Origin: Viridibacterium sediminicola
GTDB taxonomy: Bacteria; Pseudomonadota; Gammaproteobacteria; Burkholderiales; Rhodocyclaceae
Direction: 5' to 3'
Length of the DNA stretch: 64,000 nt
Assembly (NCBI RefSeq): GCF_039631295.1
Contig: NZ_JBDIVE010000002.1
Coordinates: forward strand, 62,001-126,000
The translations under genes and the position numbers were made by a program. Positions 8,894 to 16,336 of this stretch are shown in pieces (position 1 is the stretch's first letter; each line of letters starts with the position of its first letter). The notes beneath the pieces are model-generated. The model searched no databases. It was not told where the DNA came from and saw only the letters and a list, made by a program, of their open reading frames with translations.

Positions 8894-11004
8894 GCTGCTT
8901 CCCCCTGCACCAATTCATTTTGCGCGCCACCGGCCAGCTTGGCACTCAGGCGCTCCTTGCCGATATCAACAACCGCGAGCATGTTGTCCAGCGCGCCGGC
9001 GAGGAATCGATCAAAGAGGTCGAAACCGAAATGCGCGAAGGCCACCGCCTGCTCATCCGTCTTGGCCAGCAGGGCGCAGTCGTAGAAGAAACGCCCCATG
9101 TGCATCATCGAACCGCGCACCAGCGGGAAGATGTCGGTGAGCTTGTGATGCTCGTCAAACAGGTAGTGATGCATGTCGTAGAGCTTGTCTGCGATATCCA
9201 TCTTGTTGTGCAGCTCACCGGCCAGAATGCGGCGCAGATCGGTACGCAGCGCTTGCAGTTGCTCCATCAGGCTGCCCATATTGGCAAAGGGATTGGCGTC
9301 GTACTGATCGGTGAATGAACTGAGCATGGCGGCCAGGGCAGCAGGCTTGTTGGCCGGGTCCGCCTCGATGCGCAGTTCTTCCGGGCGCAGCGGCGTGGCA
9401 TTGCGGATGCGTGCACCGTCGTTCAGATTGAAGACCTTGGCACCCGGGTACTCGTCGATGGTGATCGCCATCGCGTCGCGCGAATGCATGAAGATTTCGG
9501 TCGACAGCACTTCCTCGCAGAAATTGCCCTCGGTGGACTTGTTCTTCTGGTGGGTGATGTGCGTGTCCTGCACGATCTTCTCAAGTGCTTCAGCCTTGTC
9601 CGACTCGTCGAAGTAGAGCGAGGTCTTGGCGTGGTGACTGCCGGCTTCCTTGAAGCCGAAGTCGATGCCGACCAGGTGGATCTTCGAGAAGCCCATGTCC
9701 AGCGCCAGCGCAACGCCGCCATTGGTACACGTCGGACCGCTGCGGAAGCGCTTGGTCTTGCCGTGGATGTCGAGCAGGGGCGCGCCCAGATCGATTTCCT
9801 TCTGGAACATCAGCGGCTTGTCGGTGAGGGTGAACACCGCCGGGTCCATGATCGACAGCGCCACCAAGGGCACGTCCTTGACCATTTCGCGGGTCGCCGG
9901 GTCCAGCAGCACCACATAGGTCATGTGCGTACGCTCGATCTCGACGTGCAGATCCGGCTTGATGCCCGCCCGTGCCAGCGCGGTAATCGCCGTACCGCAG
10001 CTGATGATTACAGCGCGATCCTTGTTGGCGCGCAGCACCGGCAGCAGGCCATCGAGCGAGGGACCGGAGCCCACCACGAAGACCTCCGCATCGGCGGGCA
10101 TGTTCAAGGGCTTGCGTGTATAGAGCGGATAGCCTTCGATGGCGTTTTCCATCGCGTGCTTGAGACCGAGGATCTCGTCATCGAGGAAGCCCCAGCCACG
10201 GTAGAGCGTCCACAGATCGTTCTTGAGCTTGTTCCACAGGGTTTTGACGCGATCCGAATCATAGTCATTGAAGAACAGACCCGTGCCCTGCATGAAATAA
10301 GGCGGCCACAATGCATACAACATGGCGCGCAGATGCTCGGCCAGCGCCTTGGGGTCCTCGTCGTGGGCAATCGAGAAATAAAAGCCCTTGGCCGCGAAGC
10401 GCTGATACAGCGAGATGTAGTCGACGAAGTAGAGCGACATGTTCAGGCGCGTCAGGTCCGTGTCGACGAGAATCAGGTGACGGATCTCCCAGTCGTCCAC
10501 CAGACGCTCCAGATGCCAGCCGTAGCCGCTGCCGAACACCAGGGCGATCGGCATCTTGTGATCGCCGAAATCGGGACGCGGCAGGTGCCCGCCCTCGCCG
10601 GCGATCTTGCGGAAGCCCTCGATCAGCTCGCCACGGAACTTGGGCTCGATGGGTTTGAAGAAGTCGGGATTGGTGGCGTGCGGAAAAGCCTGCTCGGGAT
10701 CATCGACAAACTCATGATTGACGTCGATGCGCGGACGCGTGTCCGGATCTTCAAACATGCGGTAGAGCGAACGGCCGAAGTCGGTGAACTCGCGCGGGCC
10801 GCCCTGGAAATGGCGGTAATAGATGGTGATCTTGCCTTCCGCATCAACCTCGAAGGGCGCCGGCAGATCCGTCAGCATCAGCTTGTCGAAAATATCCGGA
10901 AACTGTTTGCGGAAGAAGTACAGGTTGGCCTGATAGGTAGCCATCACCTTGTGTACATAGGCCTCTTGCAGCGGGCTCCAGCTATCGTCCTGCGGTTCGT
11001 TCAT
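8890..11004 (-). CDS. Motility-associated factor (MAF/DUF115) glycosyltransferase
   Basis: A 704-residue MAF protein, the family that transfers CMP-activated nonulosonic acids onto flagellin Ser/Thr residues in the cytoplasm. The central DUF115/MptE-like domain is recognised by ADAEVFVVGSGPSLDGLLPVL (about residues 235-255), then GTAITALARAGIKPDLHVEIER and GGVALALDMGFSKIHLVGIDFGF. The flanks are alpha-helical. The start at 11004 is placed at MNEPQDDSWSPLQEAYVHKV, where family similarity seems to begin; longer starts run into non-coding sequence. It is first in the Pse operon, divergent from the flagellin genes it presumably serves. No convincing promoter was identified in front of it. Confidence 0.9.
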   Translation of the reverse strand: MNEPQDDSWSPLQEAYVHKVMATYQANLYFFRKQFPDIFDKLMLTDLPAPFEVDAEGKITIYYRHFQGGPREFTDFGRSLYRMFEDPDTRPRIDVNHEFVDDPEQAFPHATNPDFFKPIEPKFRGELIEGFRKIAGEGGHLPRPDFGDHKMPIALVFGSGYGWHLERLVDDWEIRHLILVDTDLTRLNMSLYFVDYISLYQRFAAKGFYFSIAHDEDPKALAEHLRAMLYALWPPYFMQGTGLFFNDYDSDRVKTLWNKLKNDLWTLYRGWGFLDDEILGLKHAMENAIEGYPLYTRKPLNMPADAEVFVVGSGPSLDGLLPVLRANKDRAVIISCGTAITALARAGIKPDLHVEIERTHMTYVVLLDPATREMVKDVPLVALSIMDPAVFTLTDKPLMFQKEIDLGAPLLDIHGKTKRFRSGPTCTNGGVALALDMGFSKIHLVGIDFGFKEAGSHHAKTSLYFDESDKAEALEKIVQDTHITHQKNKSTEGNFCEEVLSTEIFMHSRDAMAITIDEYPGAKVFNLNDGARIRNATPLRPEELRIEADPANKPAALAAMLSSFTDQYDANPFANMGSLMEQLQALRTDLRRILAGELHNKMDIADKLYDMHHYLFDEHHKLTDIFPLVRGSMMHMGRFFYDCALLAKTDEQAVAFAHFGFDLFDRFLAGALDNMLAVVDIGKERLSAKLAGGAQNELVQGEAA

Positions 11005-11123
11005 GACGGATTCCGTTCTGAAAGAGAAATCGGAACGGCGGAGCACCTGCTCGGTCCTTCGCCGGGATGTTGCCCATATTAATGAGCATCCCCCGGGCGC
11101 CATGAGTCTAGATGGCAAAGAAA

Positions 11124-11153
11124 ACAGGCCTATTTCCGCTTTGTGAGGCCTGT
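11124..11153. repeat. Inverted repeat ACAGGCCT-N14-AGGCCTGT
   Basis: Perfect 8-base arms separated by 14 bases, in the divergent region between the MAF gene and the first flagellin gene. No T-run follows on either strand, so it is not a typical intrinsic terminator. It could be an operator or an RNA hairpin in the MAF leader, which it would occupy about 120 bases upstream of that start. Confidence 0.4.
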
Positions 11154-11232
11154 CAGACCGCCCTCCCCGCCCTCTCTGTTGATCAGCCGGCGGATGACGC
11201 GGTGGATCGGAGGGCGGGCGGCAAAGCGCAGA

Positions 11233-11289
11233 CGGCAAAACCCTCCGCCGGTTTGCCGCTCCGGGCGGCAAGTTTTTCCGAATTGCCGC
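11233..11289 (+). promoter_or_regulatory. Two CGGCAA...TTGCCG palindromes upstream of flagellin gene 1
   Basis: Two inverted repeats with the same half-site lie in tandem: CGGCAAA...TTTGCCG at 11233-11258 and GCGGCAA...TTGCCGC at 11265-11289. They sit about 30-85 bases upstream of a sigma-54-like promoter. The half-site resembles the CGGCA/TGCCG elements bound by flagellar enhancer-binding proteins such as Caulobacter FlbD; that comparison is from general knowledge. The same half-sites recur upstream of the second flagellin gene. The rest of the 11005-11506 interval shows no gene. Confidence 0.5.
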
Positions 11290-11318
11290 AAACGGCCTGT
11301 AAATCACCGTAAAACACC

Positions 11319-11333
11319 TGGCATGGTCCATGC
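11319..11333 (+). promoter_or_regulatory. Candidate sigma-54 promoter of flagellin gene 1
   Basis: TGGCATGGTCCATGC matches the -24 (GG) and -12 (GC) elements with correct spacing, with two deviations from TGGCAC-N5-TTGC (T for C in the first block, A for T in the second). It is about 170 bases upstream of the ATG. It is weaker than the equivalent site of the second flagellin gene, but the position and the flanking palindromes are the same. Confidence 0.5.
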
Positions 11334-11506
11334 GTAAGCGGGTTACGAACCTGAAGCACTCGCTGCAGAAGGATTCCAGTGTCATACAGTGCTGCCCGAT
11401 GAAGTCTATCGGTGGATCGCACTCACGATTCCGGCAGCAAGCGCTTCAATCATCTTCAAAGAATGTTTGAAGTGAGCAACGCAACTACATACGAAGGAGT
11501 TCTGAA

Positions 11507-12334
11507 ATGGCAATGACCATCAACACCAACGTAGCCTCGTTGAACACTCAGCGCACCCTGAGCGGCTCGCAAAGTTCACTGGCTACATCCCTGCAACGCC
11601 TCTCCTCAGGCTTGCGCATCAACAGCGCCAAGGATGACGCGGCTGGCCTGGCAATCTCCGAGCGCATGACCTCGCAGATCACCGGTTTCAACGTCGCCGT
11701 GCGCAACGCCAATGATGCCATGTCGATGATGCAGGTGGCCGACGGCGGCGCATCGCAGATTTCGGCCAACATCCAGCGCATGCGCGAACTGGCCGTGCAG
11801 GCATCCAACGGCACGCTCAACTCGGGCGACCGTCTGAACCTGGCGACGGAATTCAACGCGCTGTCTGCCGAAGTCACACGCCTGGGCGAAGCCACCAAGT
11901 ACAACAAGATCGATCTGCTCAACAGCGGCGCGGTGATGACCTTCCAGGTCGGCGCCGGGACCACCAGCAATGACCAGATCACCGTGTCAACGACTGACCT
12001 GCGTGCGTCAACGCTGGGTATCGATTCGGGCTCGATCAATATCTCGACCGCCTCCACGGCGCTGGACGCGATCACTGCGCTGGACTCGGGCATCAGTACC
12101 ATCACCACGACACGCGCGCGTTTCGGTGCCGCCCTCAACCGCACGGAAGCCGTGGTGTCCTCGCTGCAGATCGCAGTCGAGAACCAGTCGGCTGCAAAAG
12201 GCCGCATCACCGATGCCGACTTCGCGGCAGAATCGGCCAGCCTGTCGCGCGCGCAGATCCTGCAGCAAGCGGGTACGGCCATGCTGTCGCAAGCCAATTC
12301 GCTGCCGCAACAGGTGCTCAGCCTGCTCAAATAA
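11507..12334 (+). CDS. fliC: Flagellin (first of two tandem copies)
   Basis: Structural subunit of the flagellar filament, 275 residues, a short flagellin with conserved D0/D1 ends and almost no variable centre. The N-terminus has INTNVASLNTQRTL and LSSGLRINSAKDDAAGLAI; the C-terminus has RAQILQQAGTAMLSQANSLP ending QVLSLLK. AAGGAG lies 7 bases before the ATG. It is followed by its own terminator and then a close paralogue. Ser/Thr-rich stretches around residues 145-190 are plausible O-glycosylation sites for the neighbouring MAF pathway (inference). Confidence 0.97.
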   Translation: MAMTINTNVASLNTQRTLSGSQSSLATSLQRLSSGLRINSAKDDAAGLAISERMTSQITGFNVAVRNANDAMSMMQVADGGASQISANIQRMRELAVQASNGTLNSGDRLNLATEFNALSAEVTRLGEATKYNKIDLLNSGAVMTFQVGAGTTSNDQITVSTTDLRASTLGIDSGSINISTASTALDAITALDSGISTITTTRARFGAALNRTEAVVSSLQIAVENQSAAKGRITDADFAAESASLSRAQILQQAGTAMLSQANSLPQQVLSLLK

Positions 12335-12379
12335 GTCTTGCCTGCTGTACGTGCGTGTCTCTCGCCAGGCACGCCATTC

Positions 12380-12419
12380 AATGCCGCCACCGTGTCCTCA
12401 CCGTGGCGGCATTTTCTTT
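12380..12419 (+). terminator. Intrinsic terminator after flagellin gene 1
   Basis: AATGCCGCCAC pairs with GTGGCGGCATT across a 12-base loop and is followed by a T-rich tract (TTTTCTTT). It separates the two flagellin genes into independent transcripts. Confidence 0.85.
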
Positions 12420-12433
12420 GTGTCACCGCCACC

Positions 12434-12460
12434 TTGCCGTCGGCACGGCAAAAAATGCCG
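12434..12460 (+). promoter_or_regulatory. CGGCAA/TTGCCG palindromes upstream of flagellin gene 2
   Basis: TTGCCG...CGGCAA (12434-12451) overlaps CGGCAAAAAATGCCG (12446-12460), and a further TTGCCGG half-site occurs at about 12516-12522. The half-sites match those before flagellin gene 1 and lie 60-150 bases upstream of a strong sigma-54 promoter, a normal distance for an enhancer-binding protein. Between 12335 and 12757 there is no gene: only the terminator, these sites, the promoter and a long 5' leader. Confidence 0.5.
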
Positions 12461-12583
12461 CTGCGGCCAGAAGCGCAGCCCCGGGTGGACATTTTTGCCA
12501 GCGATGCAATCCGGATTGCCGGTTTTCCCGAAAAAACGGGCAGAAACAAGCACTTTTTCGCGTGATTACATTTTTTTAAAAGC

Positions 12584-12598
12584 TGGCACAGCCTTTGC
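12584..12598 (+). promoter_or_regulatory. Sigma-54 (RpoN) promoter of flagellin gene 2
   Basis: TGGCACAGCCTTTGC matches the consensus TGGCAC-N5-TTGC exactly, and TTGC is followed by T. The predicted start of transcription is near 12610, giving a leader of about 145 bases. An A/T-rich block precedes it. Confidence 0.85.
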
Positions 12599-12757
12599 TG
12601 AATAGTAGTTGTAGCAATCGGGAACGAATCTGGACACGATCCTGCTTGCGCCTAGATGACGTTAGCATGCCTATCAAATTAAATGCGTTATGCATTTGCA
12701 GGCCGCAAGCAATACCGTCAGAGATCGTTTCAAAAGCATTCATGGAGGAATGTAATC

Positions 12758-13591
12758 ATGTCAATGACCATCAACACCAATGTGGCGTCGCTTAATTCGC
12801 AGCGCAACCTCAGCATCTCGCAGACTTCCCTGGCGACGTCACTGCAACGTCTGTCCTCAGGTCTGCGCATCAACAGCGCGAAGGACGATGCAGCGGGGCT
12901 GGCCATTTCGGAACGACTCAATTCCCAGATTCGCGGCTTCGGCGTTGCAGTGCGTAACGCCAACGACGGTATTTCCCTGATGCAGGTCGCCGATGGCGGC
13001 GCACAGAAGATTTCGGACAACATCCAGCGCATGCGTGAGCTGGCCGTGCAAGCCGCCAACGGCACGCTCAACTCCGGCGACCGCCTGAACCTCTCGGTGG
13101 AATTCAATGCGCTGTCCAATGAAGTGGGCCGCCTCGCACAAGCGACGCGCTACAACAACGTTGATCTGCTCAACAGCAATGCCGCGCAATTCACTTTCCA
13201 GGTGGGTGCAGGCACCTCGGCCAATGACCAGATCTCGGTGAGCACCATCGACCTGCGCGCCTCGACGCTGCAAGTCGATACCTCAGCGATTTTCATCTCC
13301 ACGGCATCGCAAGCGATCGACGCGATCACCAACCTCGACTCTGCAATCAACACCATCACCTCGGCACGCGCCGGTTACGGTGCTGCGATGAATCGCACCG
13401 AGGCCGTCATCTCCTCGCTGCAGATCGCCTCGGAAAACCAGTCTGCCGCACGTGGTCGCATCACCGATGCCGACTTCGCGGTGGAATCGGCCAACCTCTC
13501 ACGCGCACAGATCCTGCAACAGGCGGGCACGGCCATGCTCTCGCAAGCCAATGCCCTGCCGCAACAGGTTCTCAAGCTCCTCGGGCAGTAA
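12758..13591 (+). CDS. fliC: Flagellin (second of two tandem copies)
   Basis: A 277-residue flagellin closely similar to the upstream copy. It has the same N-terminal INTNVASLNSQRNL and SSGLRINSAKDDAAGLAI and the same C-terminal RAQILQQAGTAMLSQANALP, ending QVLKLLGQ. The start at 12758 has GGAGGA 8 bases upstream; an in-frame ATG at 12683 lies in the leader and has no family similarity. Differences from copy 1 concentrate in the middle, around residues 140-190. It has its own sigma-54 promoter and terminator, so the two flagellins can be expressed independently. Confidence 0.97.
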   Translation: MSMTINTNVASLNSQRNLSISQTSLATSLQRLSSGLRINSAKDDAAGLAISERLNSQIRGFGVAVRNANDGISLMQVADGGAQKISDNIQRMRELAVQAANGTLNSGDRLNLSVEFNALSNEVGRLAQATRYNNVDLLNSNAAQFTFQVGAGTSANDQISVSTIDLRASTLQVDTSAIFISTASQAIDAITNLDSAINTITSARAGYGAAMNRTEAVISSLQIASENQSAARGRITDADFAVESANLSRAQILQQAGTAMLSQANALPQQVLKLLGQ

Positions 13592-13652
13592 GCGATAGCT
13601 CCATCTATCGCCGCGCTGACTGTATCTCGCATGCAGTCAGCGCTCTCTTTTC
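13592..13652 (+). terminator. Terminator region after flagellin gene 2
   Basis: A small hairpin GCGATAG...CTATCGC (13592-13611) begins at the stop codon. A strong one follows: GCGCTGACTG pairing with CAGTCAGCGC (13613-13643), then TCTCTTTTCT. The second is a good intrinsic terminator. Confidence 0.85.
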
Positions 13653-13902
13653 TACGGCATGACGCAGGCGACCCGCTCGGGTATGCTGCTCGACATGCTG
13701 CTTCAAGCGCCTCCCTCCCGCTCCGCTCCCCACAAGTTGCTTGACCTGACGCGCCCCCGCGCGCAGCGGCGAAGCTGTACGCTTGCGGCGGGCGCGCGCC
13801 AGCCAGCGGCTTTGCAGCACGCCTTCCCCGTCCAAGCGCATCGACTGCCCGCTTCACGCAGGCCTCGCGCTGCATTCCTTTTACTGTCTTGAGAGTCTTC
13901 GC
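13653..13902. other. Gene-free interval before the SDR gene
   Basis: About 250 bases of GC-rich sequence without a recognisable gene. It must hold the promoter of the SDR gene unless that is read from further upstream, but I found no convincing -35/-10 or sigma-54 pair. Confidence 0.4.
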
Positions 13903-14757
13903 ATGAGCCTGCCTTTTGATATTGATTTGCGTAACAAGGTCGCTGTGGTCACCGGCGGCGCAGGCGTGCTTGGCGCGCAGATGTGCCGTGCCCTGGCCGA
14001 ATGCGGCGCCAAGGTCGTGATCGTCGGACGTGATCTGGCCAAAGCCGAGCGCCTGGCCGAATCCATCAATGCCACGGGCGGCTTTGCCCAGGGCATGTCC
14101 TGCGATGTGCTCGACCGCGCCGCGCTGGAAAACGCCGCCAGCCACATCGCCAGCACCCTGGGCCCGTGTGACATCCTGATCAATGGCGCCGGCGGCAATC
14201 ACCCCAAGGGCATCACCGGCCAGGAATATTTCAATGCCGAGACCAACTCCGCCGAACCCGGCCAGTCGAGCTTTTTCGATCTGGACATGGAAGGCTTCAA
14301 GTTCGTCTTCGACCTCAACCTGATGGGCACCTTGCTGCCCAGCCAGGTCTTTGCCAAGCAGATGCTGGGTCGCCCGGGCTGCACGATCATCAATATCTCC
14401 TCGATGAGCGCCTTCCGCCCGCTGACCAAGGTCGCCGCCTACAGTGGCGCCAAGGCGGCGGTGAGTAATTTCACCCAATGGCTGGCCGTGCATCTGGCGC
14501 AGTCGGGCATCCGCGTCAATGCGCTGGCACCGGGCTTCTTCATCACCGAGCAGAACCAGAAGCTGATGCTCAACGAGGATGGCAGCTACACGCCGCGCGC
14601 GCAGAAGGTCATCGCGCAGACGCCGATGCGCCGCTTCGGCGAGGCGGGCGAGCTGATCGGCGCCCTGCTGTGGCTGGTCGAACCCAAGGCCTCGGGCTTT
14701 GTCACCGGCTCGATCATCGCGGTCGATGGTGGCTTCTCGGCCTACTCGGGTGTTTGA
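13903..14757 (+). CDS. SDR-family oxidoreductase, probable D-mannonate/D-fructuronate oxidoreductase
   Basis: A 284-residue classical short-chain dehydrogenase. The cofactor motif VAVVTGGAGVLGAQMCRAL lies near residues 12-30, NGAGGNHP in the NNAG position, and the catalytic Ser-Tyr-Lys set in NISSMSAF...AAYSGAKAAV. C-terminal VTGSIIAVDGGFSAYSGV is the usual SDR ending. The long insert with GQEYFNAETN fits SDRs that interconvert fructuronate and mannonate. Its neighbour uronate isomerase (uxaC) is 99 bases downstream and would make the fructuronate substrate, which supports the call. The start at 13903 is chosen because similarity begins there. Confidence 0.78.
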   Translation: MSLPFDIDLRNKVAVVTGGAGVLGAQMCRALAECGAKVVIVGRDLAKAERLAESINATGGFAQGMSCDVLDRAALENAASHIASTLGPCDILINGAGGNHPKGITGQEYFNAETNSAEPGQSSFFDLDMEGFKFVFDLNLMGTLLPSQVFAKQMLGRPGCTIINISSMSAFRPLTKVAAYSGAKAAVSNFTQWLAVHLAQSGIRVNALAPGFFITEQNQKLMLNEDGSYTPRAQKVIAQTPMRRFGEAGELIGALLWLVEPKASGFVTGSIIAVDGGFSAYSGV

Positions 14758-14780
14758 GGACAGAAATTTCGCAAAAAGTT

Positions 14781-14830
14781 GTCTGACAGCAAATGGCGTT
14801 TAAAGGTGATCTTGCTATAATTAGTCAGAC
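14781..14830 (+). promoter_or_regulatory. uxaC promoter with paired GTnnnAC operator sites
   Basis: TATAAT at 14816-14821, preceded by TGC, makes a good extended -10. GTCTGAC (14781-14787) and its inverted partner GTCAGAC (14824-14830) bracket it; each fits the GTnnnAC core bound by FadR-subfamily GntR regulators, to which uronate repressors such as UxuR/ExuR belong. The distal copy overlaps the probable transcription start, so repression is plausible. No GntR/FadR regulator gene is adjacent. Confidence 0.55.
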
Positions 14831-14856
14831 ATCACGCATGTTTCAGGAGACAAACA

Positions 14857-16260
14857 ATGGCCAAGACTTTCATGGACGAGCACTTCCTGCTCGAAACACC
14901 GACCGCACAGAAGCTCTATCACGAGTTCGCTGAGCATCAGCCCATCATCGATTACCACTGCCACCTGCCGCCGCAGGAAGTGGCCGACAACAAGCAGTTC
15001 CGCAACATCACCGAGATCTGGCTGGGCGGCGACCACTACAAGTGGCGTTTCATGCGCTCCTCCGGTGTGACCGAGGATTTCGTCACCGGCAATCAGCCTG
15101 ACATCGAGAAGTTCCGCAAATTCTGCAGCGTGCTGCCGATGGGCGTGGGCAACCCGCTCTACCACTGGAGCCATCTGGAGCTGCAACGCTACTTCGGCAC
15201 CAAAACCCTGGTCAGCGCCGATACCGCCGATGAGCTGTGGGAAGTCTGCAATGCCCAGATCGGCAAGCCCGAGCTGTCGGCACGCGGCCTGATGCTGCGC
15301 TCCAACGTGCGCGTGGTCTGTACCACCGATGATCCGGTCGATGACCTGGCTTACCACAAGGCGATTGCAGCCGACTCCGGCTTCTCGGTCAAAGTCTTGC
15401 CGACCTTCCGCCCGGATAAATCCTTCAACATCGACCGCGCCGGCTTCCAGGACTACATCCGCAAGCTGGCCACGGTCTCCGGCGTCGCCATCAACAATTT
15501 CGGCGAGCTCACCCAGGCGCTCAGCGCACGTCTGGACTACTTCGCAGCACATGGTTGCAAGCTGTCTGACCACGCCATCGATATCGCCTTCTTCTCGCCG
15601 GCCTCCGACAGCGAGCTGACGACGATCCTGTCGCGTGCCATGAACAATGAAGTGATCGGCAAGGAAGACGCCGACAAGTTCAAGACTGCGATCATGCTCT
15701 TCCTCGGCCGCCAGTACGCGCAACGCGGCTGGGCCATGCAGCTGCACATCGGCGCGCAACGCAACAACAACACGCGCATGTTCAACCGCCTCGGCCCGGA
15801 CACCGGCTGGGACTCGATCGCTGACGACCTGATCTCGGCCAAGATCTCCGCCTTCCTCAACGCACTCGACGGCGACGACCTGCTGCCCAAGACCGTGCTC
15901 TACAACCTGAACCCGATCCACAACGAAGTGCTGGCCACCATGCTCGGCAACTTCCAGGACGGCAAGGTCGTCGGCAAGATGCAGTTCGGCTCCGGCTGGT
16001 GGTTCCTCGACCAGAAGGACGGCATGACGCGCCAGCTCACCGCGCTGTCGCAGCTCGGCAACCTCGGCGCCTTCGTCGGCATGCTCACCGACTCGCGCAG
16101 CTTCCTGTCCTACACCCGCCACGAATACTTCCGCCGCATCCTCTGCAATCTGATCGGCGGCTGGGTTGAAAATGGCGAGTACCCGCAGGACTACAAGCTG
16201 CTCGGCAAGATCGTCAGCGACATCTGCTACAACAACGCAGACCGCTACTTCGGACTCTGA
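14857..16260 (+). CDS. uxaC: Glucuronate/galacturonate isomerase (uronate isomerase)
   Basis: Converts D-glucuronate to D-fructuronate, and D-galacturonate to tagaturonate, at the start of hexuronate catabolism. The 467-residue protein belongs to the amidohydrolase-fold UxaC family: N-terminal DEHFLLETPTAQKLYHEFA, the metal-binding IIDYHCHLPP near residue 33, LYHWSHLELQRYFG, VCTTDDPVDDL and the C-terminal DSRSFLSYTRHEYFRRILC. CAGGAGA precedes the ATG. The upstream SDR probably takes the next step. Confidence 0.96.
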   Translation: MAKTFMDEHFLLETPTAQKLYHEFAEHQPIIDYHCHLPPQEVADNKQFRNITEIWLGGDHYKWRFMRSSGVTEDFVTGNQPDIEKFRKFCSVLPMGVGNPLYHWSHLELQRYFGTKTLVSADTADELWEVCNAQIGKPELSARGLMLRSNVRVVCTTDDPVDDLAYHKAIAADSGFSVKVLPTFRPDKSFNIDRAGFQDYIRKLATVSGVAINNFGELTQALSARLDYFAAHGCKLSDHAIDIAFFSPASDSELTTILSRAMNNEVIGKEDADKFKTAIMLFLGRQYAQRGWAMQLHIGAQRNNNTRMFNRLGPDTGWDSIADDLISAKISAFLNALDGDDLLPKTVLYNLNPIHNEVLATMLGNFQDGKVVGKMQFGSGWWFLDQKDGMTRQLTALSQLGNLGAFVGMLTDSRSFLSYTRHEYFRRILCNLIGGWVENGEYPQDYKLLGKIVSDICYNNADRYFGL

Positions 16261-16280
16261 TCCGCGCCTCGCCGCCGCAA

Positions 16281-16309
16281 AAAAAGCCAGCCCTCGGGCT
16301 GGCTTTTTG
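16281..16309. terminator. Bidirectional intrinsic terminator between uxaC and the Nit1C cluster
   Basis: AGCCAGCCC pairs with GGGCTGGCT across a very short loop, flanked by an A-run on the left and TTTTTG on the right. It can stop transcription from uxaC on the plus strand and from the convergent Nit1C operon on the minus strand. Confidence 0.85.
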
Positions 16310-16336
16310 TTGGCACAGCAGCCCCCTTCCGCTCAC

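Noticed and set aside
9484..11082. Long plus-strand open frame opposite the MAF gene
   Set aside because: Same reasoning: composition typical of an antisense shadow, no domain signature, and the MAF/DUF115 motifs on the other strand are unambiguous.
11360..11430. Sigma-28-like CCGATA strings near the first flagellin gene on either strand
   Set aside because: No matching TAAA(GTTT) block at the proper distance; the sigma-54-type element fits better.
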